Positions 33,257 through 42,696 of a stretch of 64,000 bases of DNA are shown here, piece after piece. How positions within the stretch are numbered: position 1 is the first letter of the stretch; each line of letters opens with the position of its first letter. Location of the stretch: contig NZ_CBDFIX010000002.1 of the NCBI RefSeq assembly GCF_965248315.1, forward strand, positions 3,658,001 through 3,722,000, read 5' to 3'. The translations under genes and the position numbers were made by a program. The notes under the pieces are model-generated. The model was not told the DNA's origin. It saw only the letters and a program-made list of their open reading frames with translations, and did not search any database. Source of the stretch: Ulvibacterium sp965248315 (GTDB taxonomy: Bacteria > Bacteroidota > Bacteroidia > Flavobacteriales > Flavobacteriaceae).

Positions 33257-33313
33257 GAAATATGTAAATGTTGTTATCCAAAGGTGCTGGGCTCCTAGAT
33301 TGATCCTCTAAAA

Positions 33314-33380
33314 AAATGTTAACATTTCTCCAGATAGAACAATGCTGGTAGATTTTTCGTCTAAAGAAATGTTAACATTT
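33314..33380. promoter_or_regulatory. pair of identical 14-base palindromes upstream of the TonB receptor gene
   Basis: AAATGTTAACATTT occurs at 33314-33327 and again at 33367-33380, 53 bases apart start to start (about five helical turns). The right copy lies 46 bases before the receptor ATG. A dimeric regulator binding both sites is the natural reading. Confidence 0.5.
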
Positions 33381-33425
33381 TCCCGGTCGGTTTTTTTCTC
33401 TTTACATTTAAAAAAAATTGCCTGA

Positions 33426-35801
33426 ATGAATCGACTTTCGAGAACGCTTTTGTTTGTTCTTTTCTGTTTTTCCTTTTTTACCTATGCACAACAAAAATTC
33501 ACCTTAAGCGGTACCATCTCGGAAGCGTCCAGTAATGAGACTCTTATCGGGGTAACCATAGTGGTTCCTGAACTGGGAACAGGCGTTACCACCAATGAAT
33601 ACGGCTTCTTTTCCATTACTCTTCCCGAAGGTGAATACGACGTCTTGGTGAGTTATTTGGGCTTTCAGGATATCGTTACGAAAATTTCATTATCCGAAAA
33701 CCAAAAATTCAATTTCCAAATGGTGGAGGAAATGGAGCAACTGGAAGAGGTTGTTGTTACGGAAAATGCCGAAAAACTGGATATAAAAAAACCACAGATG
33801 AGTGTAAACACCTTATCTGTTGGAACCATTAAAAAAATCCCTGTAATCCTTGGGGAGGCCGATGTAATTAAATCCATTCTTCTGCTGCCTGGGGTAACCA
33901 ATGCTGGTGAAGGGGCATCCGGTTTTAATGTCCGGGGCGGAGCGGTAGATCAGAATCTAATATTATTGGACGAAGCGATTATATTTAACTCTTCCCATCT
34001 TTTTGGTTTTTTCTCGGTATTTAATCCGGATGCCATCAAGGATATTAAGCTGTATAAAGGAGGAATCCCCGCCAGATATGGTGGTAGGGTGTCTTCGGTA
34101 CTGGACATTTTTCAAAAAGAGGGTAATAGTAAGGAACTCAAAATAAACGGGGGCATAGGGGCTGTGGCCAGTCGCCTGCTTGTAGAGGCTCCAATAATAA
34201 AGGACAAGGCTGCATTTCTAATAGGGGGTCGAGCCTCTTATGCACATCTTTTCCTGCCGTTATTTGATATTGACAATACGGCCTATTTCTTTGACCTGAA
34301 CACCAAAATCAATTTTAAGCTAAACGATAGGAACAACTTGTACCTATCTGGATATTTTGGCCGGGATGTTTTTGGAATCAGTGACAATTTTGTAAATACC
34401 TATGGTAATTCAGTGGGTAATTTAAGGTGGAACCATCTATTTTCGGACAAACTCTTCTCCAACCTATCGCTTATCTATTCCGATTACTATTATGGTTTAA
34501 AGCTTGATTTTGTGGGCTTTAATTGGAATTCGGGTATTCAGAATTTCAATATCAAATATGACCTTAAACATTATATCAGCGATAAATTGCAGATCAATTA
34601 TGGAGTGAATAATATCTACTATCGATTTAATCCTGGGAAAATAGAACCAAGTAACACGAATTCAGGAATTGTAGAAGATCAATTAACAGAGAAGTACGCT
34701 AATGAATTTGCGGCCTACGTAGATTTTGAACACCAGGTAACCGAAAACCTTAGCCTTGGTTATGGATTCAGGTTTAGCAATTTTATTCGCCTGGGACAGG
34801 ATGAACTATTAGTTTATGAGGATGATAATCCCGTGTTTTTCAATCCTCTATCCTTAATCTATCAAGAAGCTATTCCGATAGATGTCACTAATCCCGGTAG
34901 AAGCAGTAGTTTAGCTACTTTTAATAATTTTGAACCTCGTTTTTCGCTGGCCTATACCTTAAACCCAAACAGCTCTATAAAGGCCAGCTATACACGTTTG
35001 GCACAATATCTACATCTGCTCTCCAATACTAGCTCCCCTACCCCATTGGATGTCTGGACCCCGAGTGGACCATTTGTAAAACCACAATTGTTGGATCAAT
35101 ATGCCCTAGGCTTTTTTAGAAATATAAACGAAGGGGAATATGCACTGGAGGTAGAAGCTTTTTACAAGGACATACAGAATCGTATAGACTATATTGATGG
35201 TGCCAACCTTATTGCCAACGATGCCATAGAACAAGTAATCCTGAACGGTACGGCCCGCGCGTATGGTCTTGAGTTTCTGTTGCGAAAAAATGAAGGCAAC
35301 TTTCAGGGCTGGCTGGCTTATACCCTTTCCAAATCGGAACAGCGTACCCCAGGACGAACACCAGAAGAAACAGGCATCAACAATGGGGATTGGTACAGAA
35401 CTCCCTTTGATAAGACACATGATATATCCTTTTTTGGAAGTTATAAATTGAATGAAAAGTGGAGTTTCAATACTAATTTTGTCTATCAAACAGGTCAACC
35501 TACCAACTATCCCATAGGCCAGTTTGAATTTCAAGGGCTCACCGTCCCTTTTTATGGCCCTCGGAATGCAGAACGTTTGCCCGCCTATAATCGATTGGAC
35601 CTTTCGGCTACGCTTACCCCTCGTAAAAACAAGAACAGAAGGGTAAAGGGCGAATGGGTCTTTAGTATTTACAATGTGTACAATAGAAGAAACGCCGCAT
35701 CTATAAATTTCCAAAGAAATGTGGATACAGGCGTTAATGAAGCCATACGTACCTCCATATTTGGTGTGGTACCCGCGGTTACCTATAATTTTAAATTTTA
35801 A
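33426..35801 (+). CDS. TonB-dependent outer-membrane receptor with carboxypeptidase-like N-terminal domain
   Basis: A 791-residue protein. A signal peptide (about 1-21) is followed by a carboxypeptidase-D regulatory-like domain (about 25-105), a plug domain (about 125-235, with GFNVRGGAVDQNLILLDEAIIFN and YKGGIPARYGGRVSSVLDI) and a 22-strand type barrel ending in VPAVTYNFKF with the terminal Phe. It imports a large or bound nutrient with TonB energy. The linked DUF4249 lipoprotein gene (5 bases downstream) marks a recurrent Bacteroidota pair, not SusC/SusD; the substrate is unknown. Two palindromes (33314-33380) suggest regulation. Confidence 0.93.
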   Translation: MNRLSRTLLFVLFCFSFFTYAQQKFTLSGTISEASSNETLIGVTIVVPELGTGVTTNEYGFFSITLPEGEYDVLVSYLGFQDIVTKISLSENQKFNFQMVEEMEQLEEVVVTENAEKLDIKKPQMSVNTLSVGTIKKIPVILGEADVIKSILLLPGVTNAGEGASGFNVRGGAVDQNLILLDEAIIFNSSHLFGFFSVFNPDAIKDIKLYKGGIPARYGGRVSSVLDIFQKEGNSKELKINGGIGAVASRLLVEAPIIKDKAAFLIGGRASYAHLFLPLFDIDNTAYFFDLNTKINFKLNDRNNLYLSGYFGRDVFGISDNFVNTYGNSVGNLRWNHLFSDKLFSNLSLIYSDYYYGLKLDFVGFNWNSGIQNFNIKYDLKHYISDKLQINYGVNNIYYRFNPGKIEPSNTNSGIVEDQLTEKYANEFAAYVDFEHQVTENLSLGYGFRFSNFIRLGQDELLVYEDDNPVFFNPLSLIYQEAIPIDVTNPGRSSSLATFNNFEPRFSLAYTLNPNSSIKASYTRLAQYLHLLSNTSSPTPLDVWTPSGPFVKPQLLDQYALGFFRNINEGEYALEVEAFYKDIQNRIDYIDGANLIANDAIEQVILNGTARAYGLEFLLRKNEGNFQGWLAYTLSKSEQRTPGRTPEETGINNGDWYRTPFDKTHDISFFGSYKLNEKWSFNTNFVYQTGQPTNYPIGQFEFQGLTVPFYGPRNAERLPAYNRLDLSATLTPRKNKNRRVKGEWVFSIYNVYNRRNAASINFQRNVDTGVNEAIRTSIFGVVPAVTYNFKF

Positions 35802-35805
35802 GACT

Positions 35806-36699
35806 ATGAAAAAAATTGGGTTTCTTTGGTTGGTAATCCTAATTTTGGTCGGGTGTGAGGACGTCGTAGAAGTAGATCTTCCAGAAGTTGATTCGCGTCT
35901 TTTTGTGGATGCTTTTATGCGAATAGACGAAAATGATCCGATTACTCAAATCCGCGTTAATGCCGGACTTACCAGTTCTTTCTTTGATGATGTTCCACCT
36001 GCGGATCTGCAGGACATTACTATTGTAAATCTTGATCAACCTAGCGGCCCAGGTATTCCAAGTTTTGTTACACTTTCCCAAACAGGTCCAGGAGTATACG
36101 AAGCGCAGGAGAGTACTTCATTTTTTACTTCAGGGCGATTGCTACTCTCCATAACCCATGAGGGTCAAAGCTATGCAGCACTTACGAATTACATTCCGGC
36201 CGTTCCCATTGAACAAGTTTCCCAAGGTGATCAAACTCTTTTTAGTGGGGACGAAACCGAAATAATAATCTCTTTTATAGATGCACCGGATAGGGAGGAT
36301 TATTATTTGTTCGATCTGGATTTTAACGAATACCTGGTTACGGAGGACCTTTTTTATCCGGGCCAGCGATTCGAGTTCTCCTATTTTTATGATGATGGTC
36401 TGGATGAAGGACAAGAATTACAAATAAGTCTAATGGGGGTAGATATCGGGTTTTACAATTATATGAACCAACTCATTGTGCAAAGTGGTGGGGACCAAGG
36501 TCCTTTTCAGACGCCAACGGCTACAGTTCGTGGTAACATTATTAATGTTACTGGCGTTGATATTGATGCTATTGATTTTGAGAATATCAATTCCTTGGAA
36601 GAATTGGAAGGTATAGATCCGGAGAATGTCAGAGAGGGATTTCCTCTAGGCTATTTTGCCGTAAGCCAAACTTACAGCTCATCAATAATCATTGAGTAG
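35806..36699 (+). CDS. DUF4249 family lipoprotein
   Basis: The ATG at 35806 gives 297 residues starting MKKIGFLWLVILILVGCEDVVEVDLPE, a lipoprotein signal with the lipobox cysteine at residue 16. The open frame extends upstream inside the receptor gene and is not used. The mature part is acidic and beta-rich (SRLFVDAFM, GPGVYEAQES, LLLSITHEGQSYAAL). DUF4249 proteins accompany TonB-dependent receptors and probably act as surface-exposed partners; this role is inferred from recurrent pairing. Confidence 0.85.
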   Translation: MKKIGFLWLVILILVGCEDVVEVDLPEVDSRLFVDAFMRIDENDPITQIRVNAGLTSSFFDDVPPADLQDITIVNLDQPSGPGIPSFVTLSQTGPGVYEAQESTSFFTSGRLLLSITHEGQSYAALTNYIPAVPIEQVSQGDQTLFSGDETEIIISFIDAPDREDYYLFDLDFNEYLVTEDLFYPGQRFEFSYFYDDGLDEGQELQISLMGVDIGFYNYMNQLIVQSGGDQGPFQTPTATVRGNIINVTGVDIDAIDFENINSLEELEGIDPENVREGFPLGYFAVSQTYSSSIIIE

Positions 36700-36735
36700 A
36701 CATCAAGGTTTTTTCTATTTTTAATTCCAATTTTC

Positions 36736-37872
36736 TTAAACCCCGGTCAAATTTTTAAAAAAAGTAGAGATGGCTTTTTCCGTTAATGCTGCAGCATTTT
36801 CCATATTGTATTCTAAAGGCTTGGAGGCATCCCTGATTTCTAAAATTTCTGTTATATGTAGTGAGGTAAGTTTTTCGGCAGCTACCTCTGTTTGTCCGCA
36901 GACCACTATCACTGGAACCTCATGGTTTTTTCCTAAATCCACAACTCCCTTAATTAACTTTCCGTGTAACGTTTGATTATCGAATTTTCCTTCACCTGTA
37001 ATGACGTAGTCCATTTTTTCTTCTTGTAGCAGTTCTTTTACTTGGGCCAGATCTAACACAAAGTCAATTCCGGAGATAAATTCGGCATTTAGAAAAGCTT
37101 GTAGCCCATAGGCCGTTCCACCAGCAGCTCCTGCTCCTGGGTTCCGTGCCACATTCTTGCCTAAATTACCCTGAACTACGGCATCCAAATTGCGTAGTCC
37201 CTCATCCAACGTATTGATTTCCGAATCATTGGCTCCTTTTTGTCGTGCATAAATATGCGCGGCTCCTTTTGCTCCATACAGCGGGTTGTCCACATCGTTT
37301 ACTGCATAAAAGGAAATACCATTTGGGCTTAGAACTGCTTCCTCATTTTTAATGGTCCTTATTTTTAATAGGTTTTCCCCATTGGGTTCTAAATCGTTGC
37401 TTGAATCATCCAAAAACCGATAACCCAACGACCGGGCTATTCCAGTACCCCCGTCATTGGTGGCACTACCGCCCAGACCCACGTAAATGGAAGTAGCGCC
37501 TTTTAAAATGGCGTCCCTTATTTGAAGTCCGGTGCCATAAGTAGAGGTTTTCATGGCACTGAGTTCGTGAACCTGTAAGAGTTCCAAGCCGGAGGATTTG
37601 GCCAATTCAATATAGGCAACCCGATTTACATGGTTTAAAAGATAGTCTGCCTTTATTCTTCTGCCCAGTGGGTCAACTGTATCCACGGTAACCACCTCGC
37701 AATCCAAGTTTTCGGCTACAGCATTTAAAAAGCCATCTCCACCATCTGAAGCTAGTACGGGATACAAATTTGCATCCGGAATTATTTTTTTTATGCCATT
37801 TGAAATCGCTGCGATCACCTCCTTGGTCCCAAGGGAACCTTTAAATTTATCCGGAATAATAAGTATGTTCAT
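36736..37872 (-). CDS. glycerate kinase (GK1/GarK family)
   Basis: A 378-residue protein beginning MNILIIPDKFKGSLGTKEVIAAI, with VLASDGGDGFLNAV, YVGLGGSATNDGGTGIARSLGYRF and YVITGEGKFDNQTLHGK, the signature segments of the glycerate kinase family 1. It phosphorylates D-glycerate to 2- or 3-phosphoglycerate. It converges with the DUF4249 gene and is not linked to a glycerate or glyoxylate operon in this window. Confidence 0.94.
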   Translation of the reverse strand: MNILIIPDKFKGSLGTKEVIAAISNGIKKIIPDANLYPVLASDGGDGFLNAVAENLDCEVVTVDTVDPLGRRIKADYLLNHVNRVAYIELAKSSGLELLQVHELSAMKTSTYGTGLQIRDAILKGATSIYVGLGGSATNDGGTGIARSLGYRFLDDSSNDLEPNGENLLKIRTIKNEEAVLSPNGISFYAVNDVDNPLYGAKGAAHIYARQKGANDSEINTLDEGLRNLDAVVQGNLGKNVARNPGAGAAGGTAYGLQAFLNAEFISGIDFVLDLAQVKELLQEEKMDYVITGEGKFDNQTLHGKLIKGVVDLGKNHEVPVIVVCGQTEVAAEKLTSLHITEILEIRDASKPLEYNMENAAALTEKAISTFFKNLTGV

Positions 37873-37940
37873 AATAGTGCCTTGTACATCTAAATATAGG
37901 CCATATTCCTTACATTTGACTATTGATTTTATTGTCCACC

Positions 37941-38177
37941 ATGGGAACCAACAAAAATTTGTTAATTAAAGGAGTAAAGTTTCTTTTCTATACCATTATC
38001 CTGATGTTCACCGCTCCCGTGGCACTTTTTCAGGCCTTTAAAAATCAGGAGCACCCCTGGTTCTGGCCTGTACTAATTTTAGGTCTGATCCTTGCCGCAG
38101 TGGCCATTTCGCTAGGATTCTATAGCATCAAATTATTTATGGACGCCTTGTTTGGCAAAAAAATTCGGGATAATTAG
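37941..38177 (+). CDS. DUF6095 family small membrane protein
   Basis: The ATG at 37941 gives 78 residues, MGTNKNLLIKGVKFLFYTI..., with two membrane segments (about 12-31 and 42-64) and the internal signature AFKNQEHPWFWPVLILG. I recognise it as the DUF6095 type, of unknown function, from Flavobacteriia. The upstream TTG-started extension is not needed. It is divergent from the glycerate kinase gene. Confidence 0.75.
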   Translation: MGTNKNLLIKGVKFLFYTIILMFTAPVALFQAFKNQEHPWFWPVLILGLILAAVAISLGFYSIKLFMDALFGKKIRDN

Positions 38178-38205
38178 CAAGTCCGGAGTTGAAGAGCCCA
38201 AAAAA

Positions 38206-38898
38206 TTAATTTTTCTTTTGCTTATCCGTTGCTTTGTTCCACTTGTTATTCAACGCTGCGTAGTCATAATCCAAAACCGATTCTTGCCGCTCCAATCGGT
38301 ACGACGCAAAGGCACGTTGTAAAATATCCTCGATCAAATAATCTTCGTGTACCAAATCTGGGTGGAATTCCTCCTTAATACTGATCTTAAATAATTTAGC
38401 CGTGGTTTGATACCAAAAAGCGCGCCAACCACTGCGCAATTGCTTCACCAGGTTAAAAGCTGTCTTTCCGGTTTGGCGATAGATTAGTTTTACTAGTATT
38501 TGCCCCTCGGTCCGTGTGAGCTTTTTGAGTTCTTCGGAAAACTCCCCTTCAATATACTTTTGGACTTTTTTTGTGTATTTTTTTCGTTTCCTCTTTTTTT
38601 TGATTTTTGAAAGACTATCATTCAGCTCCACCAAACGTTCCGCCGCCAATTTAGCATAAGGGTAAACTTTCAGCGTTTTACGCCTCAATATATAGTAGCG
38701 CAATTTTTCTCTATAGGAACCGAATTCGAGCTTACTGAATACATAGACCTCATCCAAGGCTATGGAGCTCTGTAAAAGGGAATCCCCTTCTACAATAATG
38801 AACTTTTCAGCAACCGAATCCAAGGCCTTGTCCTTTATTTGTGCGTTTGCAGAAATAAAAACCGCAGAAAATAGGACCCATACAATTCTTTCTCTCAT
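38206..38898 (-). CDS. DUF4294 family protein, exported
   Basis: A 230-residue protein with a signal peptide (about 1-19), and the family core LRRKTLKVYPYAKLAAERLVELN, TRTEGQILVKLIYRQTGKTAFNLVKQLRSGWRAFWYQTTAKLF. A very basic patch KKKRKRKKYTKK lies in the middle (about residues 108-119). The function is unknown. It is divergent from the M42 peptidase gene, a neighbour pair I recall as common in Flavobacteriaceae. Confidence 0.8.
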   Translation of the reverse strand: MRERIVWVLFSAVFISANAQIKDKALDSVAEKFIIVEGDSLLQSSIALDEVYVFSKLEFGSYREKLRYYILRRKTLKVYPYAKLAAERLVELNDSLSKIKKKRKRKKYTKKVQKYIEGEFSEELKKLTRTEGQILVKLIYRQTGKTAFNLVKQLRSGWRAFWYQTTAKLFKISIKEEFHPDLVHEDYLIEDILQRAFASYRLERQESVLDYDYAALNNKWNKATDKQKKN

Positions 38899-38975
38899 AA
38901 ACTCAGTTCGGTAATACCCTCGCCAAAATTAACGATAAATAATCGCCCGTATTATTAATTAAAAGTGAATATTGC

Positions 38976-38983
38976 TAAGTTTG
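38976..38983 (+). promoter_or_regulatory. -7 promoter element of the M42 peptidase gene
   Basis: TAAGTTTG fits TAnnTTTG and lies 18 bases before the ATG at 39002, giving a short leader. Confidence 0.45.
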
Positions 38984-39001
38984 TATTCAAACAAAGACTA
39001 C

Positions 39002-40090
39002 ATGAGCGAAAAAAAAATATTGACCAAAAAGTCCCTCGATTTTTTTGAAAAATATCTAAACAACGCCTCTCCAACGGGATATGAATGGGAAGGGCAAAAA
39101 CTATGGATGGACTATTTAAAACCCTACGTGGATACTTTCATCACGGATACCTATGGGTCGGCTGTTGGAGTCATCAATCCCGATGCTGAATACAAAGTGG
39201 TCATTGAAGGGCATTCCGATGAGATTTCATGGTATGTAAACTACATTACGGATGATGGTCTTTTGTACGTTATCCGAAATGGGGGAAGCGACCACCAGAT
39301 AGCTCCTTCCAAATGGGTAAACATCCATACTAAAAACGGTATGGTAAAAGGTATTTTTGGATGGCCAGCCATCCATACTCGGGACAGAAGCAAGGAACAA
39401 CCCCCAAAACTGGATAATATTTTTATAGACATAGGCGCCAAGGACAAGGAAGAAGTAGAAAAAATGGGAGTTCATGTGGGCTGTGTGATCACCTACCCGG
39501 ATGAGTTCCATATCCTGAACAAGGATAAATTCGTTTGTCGCGCCATTGACAATAGGGCCGGTGGATTTATGATAGCCGAAGTAGCGCGTTTGCTTCATGA
39601 TAACAAAAAAAAGTTGCCTTTTGGGCTCTATATCACGAACTCCGTTCAGGAGGAAATAGGACTTCGTGGAGCCGAAATGATTACCGAGACTATACAGCCC
39701 AATGTGGCCATTATTACGGATGTTTGTCATGACACTACCACCCCGATGATCGATAAAAAGAAACAAGGCCATACCGAAATTGGGGCCGGGCCGGTAATTT
39801 CCTATGCACCCGCCGTACAGAACAAGCTTCGGGAGCGTATTATTGAAACAGCGGAAAAGAACAAAATCCCCTTTCAGCGCTTGGCAGCTTCGAGATTCAC
39901 GGGGACGGATACCGATGCCTTTGCCTATAGTAACGGTGGGGTAGCCTCGGCTTTGATTTCCCTGCCTCTTAGGTATATGCATACTACTGTAGAAACCGTT
40001 CACCGCAATGATGTTGAGAATGTAATCCGATTGATTTATGAAACCGTTTTAAATATTGAAAGCGGAGAGACATTTAGCTACTTTGAGTAA
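39002..40090 (+). CDS. M42 family metallopeptidase (glutamyl aminopeptidase-like)
   Basis: The ATG at 39002 gives 362 residues, starting MSEKKILTKKSLDFFEKYLNNASPTGYE. Metal-site segments of the M42 family are IEGHSDEISWYV (first His/Asp), FVCRAIDNRAGGFM (bridging Asp), NSVQEEIGLRGAE (Glu pair) and ITDVCHDTTTP, with a last His in RYMHTTVETVH. Members are tetrahedral aminopeptidases that cleave short peptides in the cytoplasm. The Nudix gene follows after 45 bases. Confidence 0.92.
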   Translation: MSEKKILTKKSLDFFEKYLNNASPTGYEWEGQKLWMDYLKPYVDTFITDTYGSAVGVINPDAEYKVVIEGHSDEISWYVNYITDDGLLYVIRNGGSDHQIAPSKWVNIHTKNGMVKGIFGWPAIHTRDRSKEQPPKLDNIFIDIGAKDKEEVEKMGVHVGCVITYPDEFHILNKDKFVCRAIDNRAGGFMIAEVARLLHDNKKKLPFGLYITNSVQEEIGLRGAEMITETIQPNVAIITDVCHDTTTPMIDKKKQGHTEIGAGPVISYAPAVQNKLRERIIETAEKNKIPFQRLAASRFTGTDTDAFAYSNGGVASALISLPLRYMHTTVETVHRNDVENVIRLIYETVLNIESGETFSYFE

Positions 40091-40135
40091 GTAGATCTGA
40101 CCCTTACATTAAATAACCCTATTTTGTAGCACAAC

Positions 40136-40684
40136 ATGGACGAGCTTGTTGACATTCTGGATGACATGGGTAACCTAACGGGAAAGACGGCGATGAAGTC
40201 CATGGCACATGCCAAGGGATGGTTTCATCCTACCATTCATGTTTGGTTGTACACCGAAGATGGAAAGGTCTTAATACAACAACGCGGAAAGGACAAGGAT
40301 ACCCACCCCCTACTCTGGGATGTTTCCGTAGCGGGTCATATTGGCGCAGGGGAAGATATTGAGGTTTCGGCAATCCGTGAAGTGGAAGAAGAAATAGGGC
40401 TTTCCATTTCCAAAAAAGATTTGGAGAAAATTGGTGTTTTTAGTTCAGTCCACAAACATCGTGAAGATTTGATCGATTGTGAATTCCATCACACCTTTTT
40501 ATGTGAATTGAAGCTTCCTTTGGAAAAACTAAAAAAGCAGGATAGCGAAGTAGCACAGTTAGATTTGATTCCGCTCCTCCTATTTTCCGAAGAAACTCGA
40601 GGAGTCGAGGATATTAGGAAATACGTGCCTCATGAAATTTCGTATTACCAAAAGATGGTACAGGAAATACAGAAAAGGTTATAG
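40136..40684 (+). CDS. NUDIX hydrolase, isopentenyl-diphosphate isomerase-like
   Basis: A 182-residue protein. The Nudix box is GHIGAGEDIEVSAIREVEEEIGL. The start DELVDILDDMGNLTGKTAMKSMAHAKGWFHPTIHVWLY matches the group often compared with IPP isomerase (YfcD-like), which contains hydrolases of uncertain substrate. It overlaps the 3' end of hisS by 6 bases on the opposite strand. Confidence 0.9.
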   Translation: MDELVDILDDMGNLTGKTAMKSMAHAKGWFHPTIHVWLYTEDGKVLIQQRGKDKDTHPLLWDVSVAGHIGAGEDIEVSAIREVEEEIGLSISKKDLEKIGVFSSVHKHREDLIDCEFHHTFLCELKLPLEKLKKQDSEVAQLDLIPLLLFSEETRGVEDIRKYVPHEISYYQKMVQEIQKRL

Positions 40685-42055
40685 AGAAGCTCCGAAATCT
40701 TTCCCAGACTCGAGAGAAAAGGTTTCTTGCTCCCCGCTACTCATATTTTTTACTACAAAGGTATTTTCCTTTAGTTCTTTTTCGCCGAGCAATATAACAT
40801 AAGGAACATTTCGATTATTGGCGTATTTAAATTGCTTTTGGATTTTGGCTTTGGTCGGATATAAATCGGCTTTGATTCCTGAATTTCGAAGCGTGCCGAT
40901 CAATTTTAGGGAGGCCAGTGCTTCCTTCTCTCCAAAGTTAAGACAGAGTACTTGTATCGACTGTTCCAAGGTAGGGGGAAAAAGATCCAATTCCTCCAAT
41001 ACCAGGTAAATACGATCCAACCCAAAGGAAATCCCTACACCACTCACATTCTTTAAACCAAAGATTCCCGTAAGGTCATCATATCTACCGCCACCTCCTA
41101 TGGATCCCATTTTTACTCCCTCCGGGGAACCTACTTCCAAAATAGTCCCAGTATAGTAGTTGAGTCCGCGAGCTAGGGTAACATCCAGTGAAAGTTGTGC
41201 GGATTGTAGGCCAATTTCATTGATTGTTCTCATTATGGATTCCAATTCCTCAATACCCTCCAAGCCTTGTTCGGAATCTTGCAACAAGCCCTTGAGTATG
41301 TTTAATTGTTCCTCGCTATTTCCAGAAAGTGAAAACAAGGGAGCTGCCTTGGCTATGGATTCTTCGGAAATACCTTTTTCCAACATTTCCTTTTTTACCC
41401 CTTCCTCTCCTATTTTATCCAACTTATCCAGAGCAACGGTGAAATCCATCAAGAGCTGTTTTGCCCCTATGATTTCTGCAATGCCGGCCAAAACCTTTCT
41501 ATTGTTCAATTTAATATGAACACCTTCCAGTTTTAAATCGGTGAAAACGGCATCGTACAATTGTATCAATTCCACTTCCTGTAAAAGTGAATTTGCACCG
41601 ACTACATCAGCATCACATTGATAAAACTCACGGAACCTTCCTTTTTGGGGGCGGTCTGCCCGCCATACGGGTTGAATTTGATAGCGTTTAAATGGAAAGT
41701 CGATTTCGTTCTGATGCATCACCACATAACGCGCAAAGGGAACAGTTAAGTCATAGCGGAGGGCTTTTTCAGTTATTTTTGGGGTCAATGAAGTGGAATT
41801 CTTGGAACCGTACGTAGCATCATCAACCTTGTTTAGAAAATCCCCCGAATTTAAAATCTTAAAAATGAGACGATCACCCTCGTCCCCATATTTACCCATT
41901 AAGGTCTCCGAGTTTTCAAAAGACGGGGTTTCAATAGGTTGAAAACCGAAAATCTGAAAGTGTTTCTTAATAGTGTCAAAAATGTAATTACGCCTATTGA
42001 CCTCGGCAGGGGAGAAATCCCGTGTGCCTTTGGGTATGCTTGGTTTTTGTGCCAT
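40679..42055 (-). CDS. hisS: histidyl-tRNA synthetase HisS
   Basis: A 458-residue class II synthetase. It starts KPSIPKGTRDFSPAEVNRRNYIFD, has motif 2 RADRPQKGRFREFYQCDADVVG, the His-specific ARGLNYYTGTILEV and motif 3 GVGISFGLDRIYLVLEEL, then the anticodon-binding domain. It charges tRNA-His. It is transcribed alone, with no tRNA gene nearby. Confidence 0.97.
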   Translation of the reverse strand: MAQKPSIPKGTRDFSPAEVNRRNYIFDTIKKHFQIFGFQPIETPSFENSETLMGKYGDEGDRLIFKILNSGDFLNKVDDATYGSKNSTSLTPKITEKALRYDLTVPFARYVVMHQNEIDFPFKRYQIQPVWRADRPQKGRFREFYQCDADVVGANSLLQEVELIQLYDAVFTDLKLEGVHIKLNNRKVLAGIAEIIGAKQLLMDFTVALDKLDKIGEEGVKKEMLEKGISEESIAKAAPLFSLSGNSEEQLNILKGLLQDSEQGLEGIEELESIMRTINEIGLQSAQLSLDVTLARGLNYYTGTILEVGSPEGVKMGSIGGGGRYDDLTGIFGLKNVSGVGISFGLDRIYLVLEELDLFPPTLEQSIQVLCLNFGEKEALASLKLIGTLRNSGIKADLYPTKAKIQKQFKYANNRNVPYVILLGEKELKENTFVVKNMSSGEQETFSLESGKDFGASL

Positions 42056-42160
42056 TGTAAATTTTTATTACTACCATGTCCTGGGCATAGACTTGGAAGT
42101 CACATTCTGAAATCCGAACAAATATAATTCTTTACGGTCTGTTACCAAGCTCTCGGATTG

Positions 42161-42637
42161 TCAGGGAGCTTGTATTACCTTTTCAAACCATTGATATAGT
42201 TCACCTTTCGTAATAACGGCCCCTTGTTTAATTAGATTAAACTTGTCCAAGTTCTTATCCTCGGAATAGGCTTTGGAAGCTGTGAGGTACTCCACATAAT
42301 CGGATTGCCAGTTCTTCTTAAACCAGTTGAACCCAGCTTTCGTAGTTAAATCGGCCTCCGGATTCATAACCTTTACGGAAATCAATTTCATCTCTTTCTC
42401 GGAACAATGAAACAGATGCATATGTTGTGCCGAGACATTTTCCAAATACCCGACCTTGATCAAAACACCTTCCCAAATAAGGTCGCTAAAGACATCCAAC
42501 TCCCCTTCGGCTACTTGAGGTTTTTCTTCTTTTAAGGTTTTCCATTCATCGGATGTAATGGACTGGGTGGCCAGAAAGTTAATAAACTCCTTATGCAGCT
42601 CTTCCAATTGTTGCTTAGTAAGCCTTGTGTACTTCAT
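42161..42637 (-). CDS. DUF6495 family protein
   Basis: A 158-residue soluble acidic protein starting MKYTRLTKQQLEELHKEFINFLATQSITSDEWKTLK, with VAEGELDVFSDLIWEGVL and ASKAYSEDKNLDKFNLIKQGAVITKGELYQWFE. I recognise these as DUF6495, restricted mainly to Flavobacteriia, without known function. It lies between hisS and the large receptor gene, on the same strand as both. A terminator (42650-42678) separates it from the receptor. Confidence 0.8.
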   Translation of the reverse strand: MKYTRLTKQQLEELHKEFINFLATQSITSDEWKTLKEEKPQVAEGELDVFSDLIWEGVLIKVGYLENVSAQHMHLFHCSEKEMKLISVKVMNPEADLTTKAGFNWFKKNWQSDYVEYLTASKAYSEDKNLDKFNLIKQGAVITKGELYQWFEKVIQAP

Positions 42638-42649
42638 TGGGCAAAATTA

Positions 42650-42678
42650 AAAAGGCCATGCACTTAGCATAGCCTTTT
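42650..42678 (-). terminator. terminator of the Oar-like receptor gene
   Basis: On the minus strand the arms AAAAGGCTATGC and GCATGGCCTTTT pair with one mismatch around a short loop and are followed by T-rich sequence. Confidence 0.75.
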
Positions 42679-42696
42679 CTGGTAATTTTTTATGCT

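Noticed and set aside
35106..35714. 202-codon minus-strand ORF in the TonB receptor gene
   Set aside because: Antisense shadow; no recognisable domain, while the receptor frame is conserved throughout.
39227..40003. 258-codon minus-strand ORF opposite the M42 peptidase
   Set aside because: Long but antisense to a gene with all metal-site motifs; the translation has no family features.
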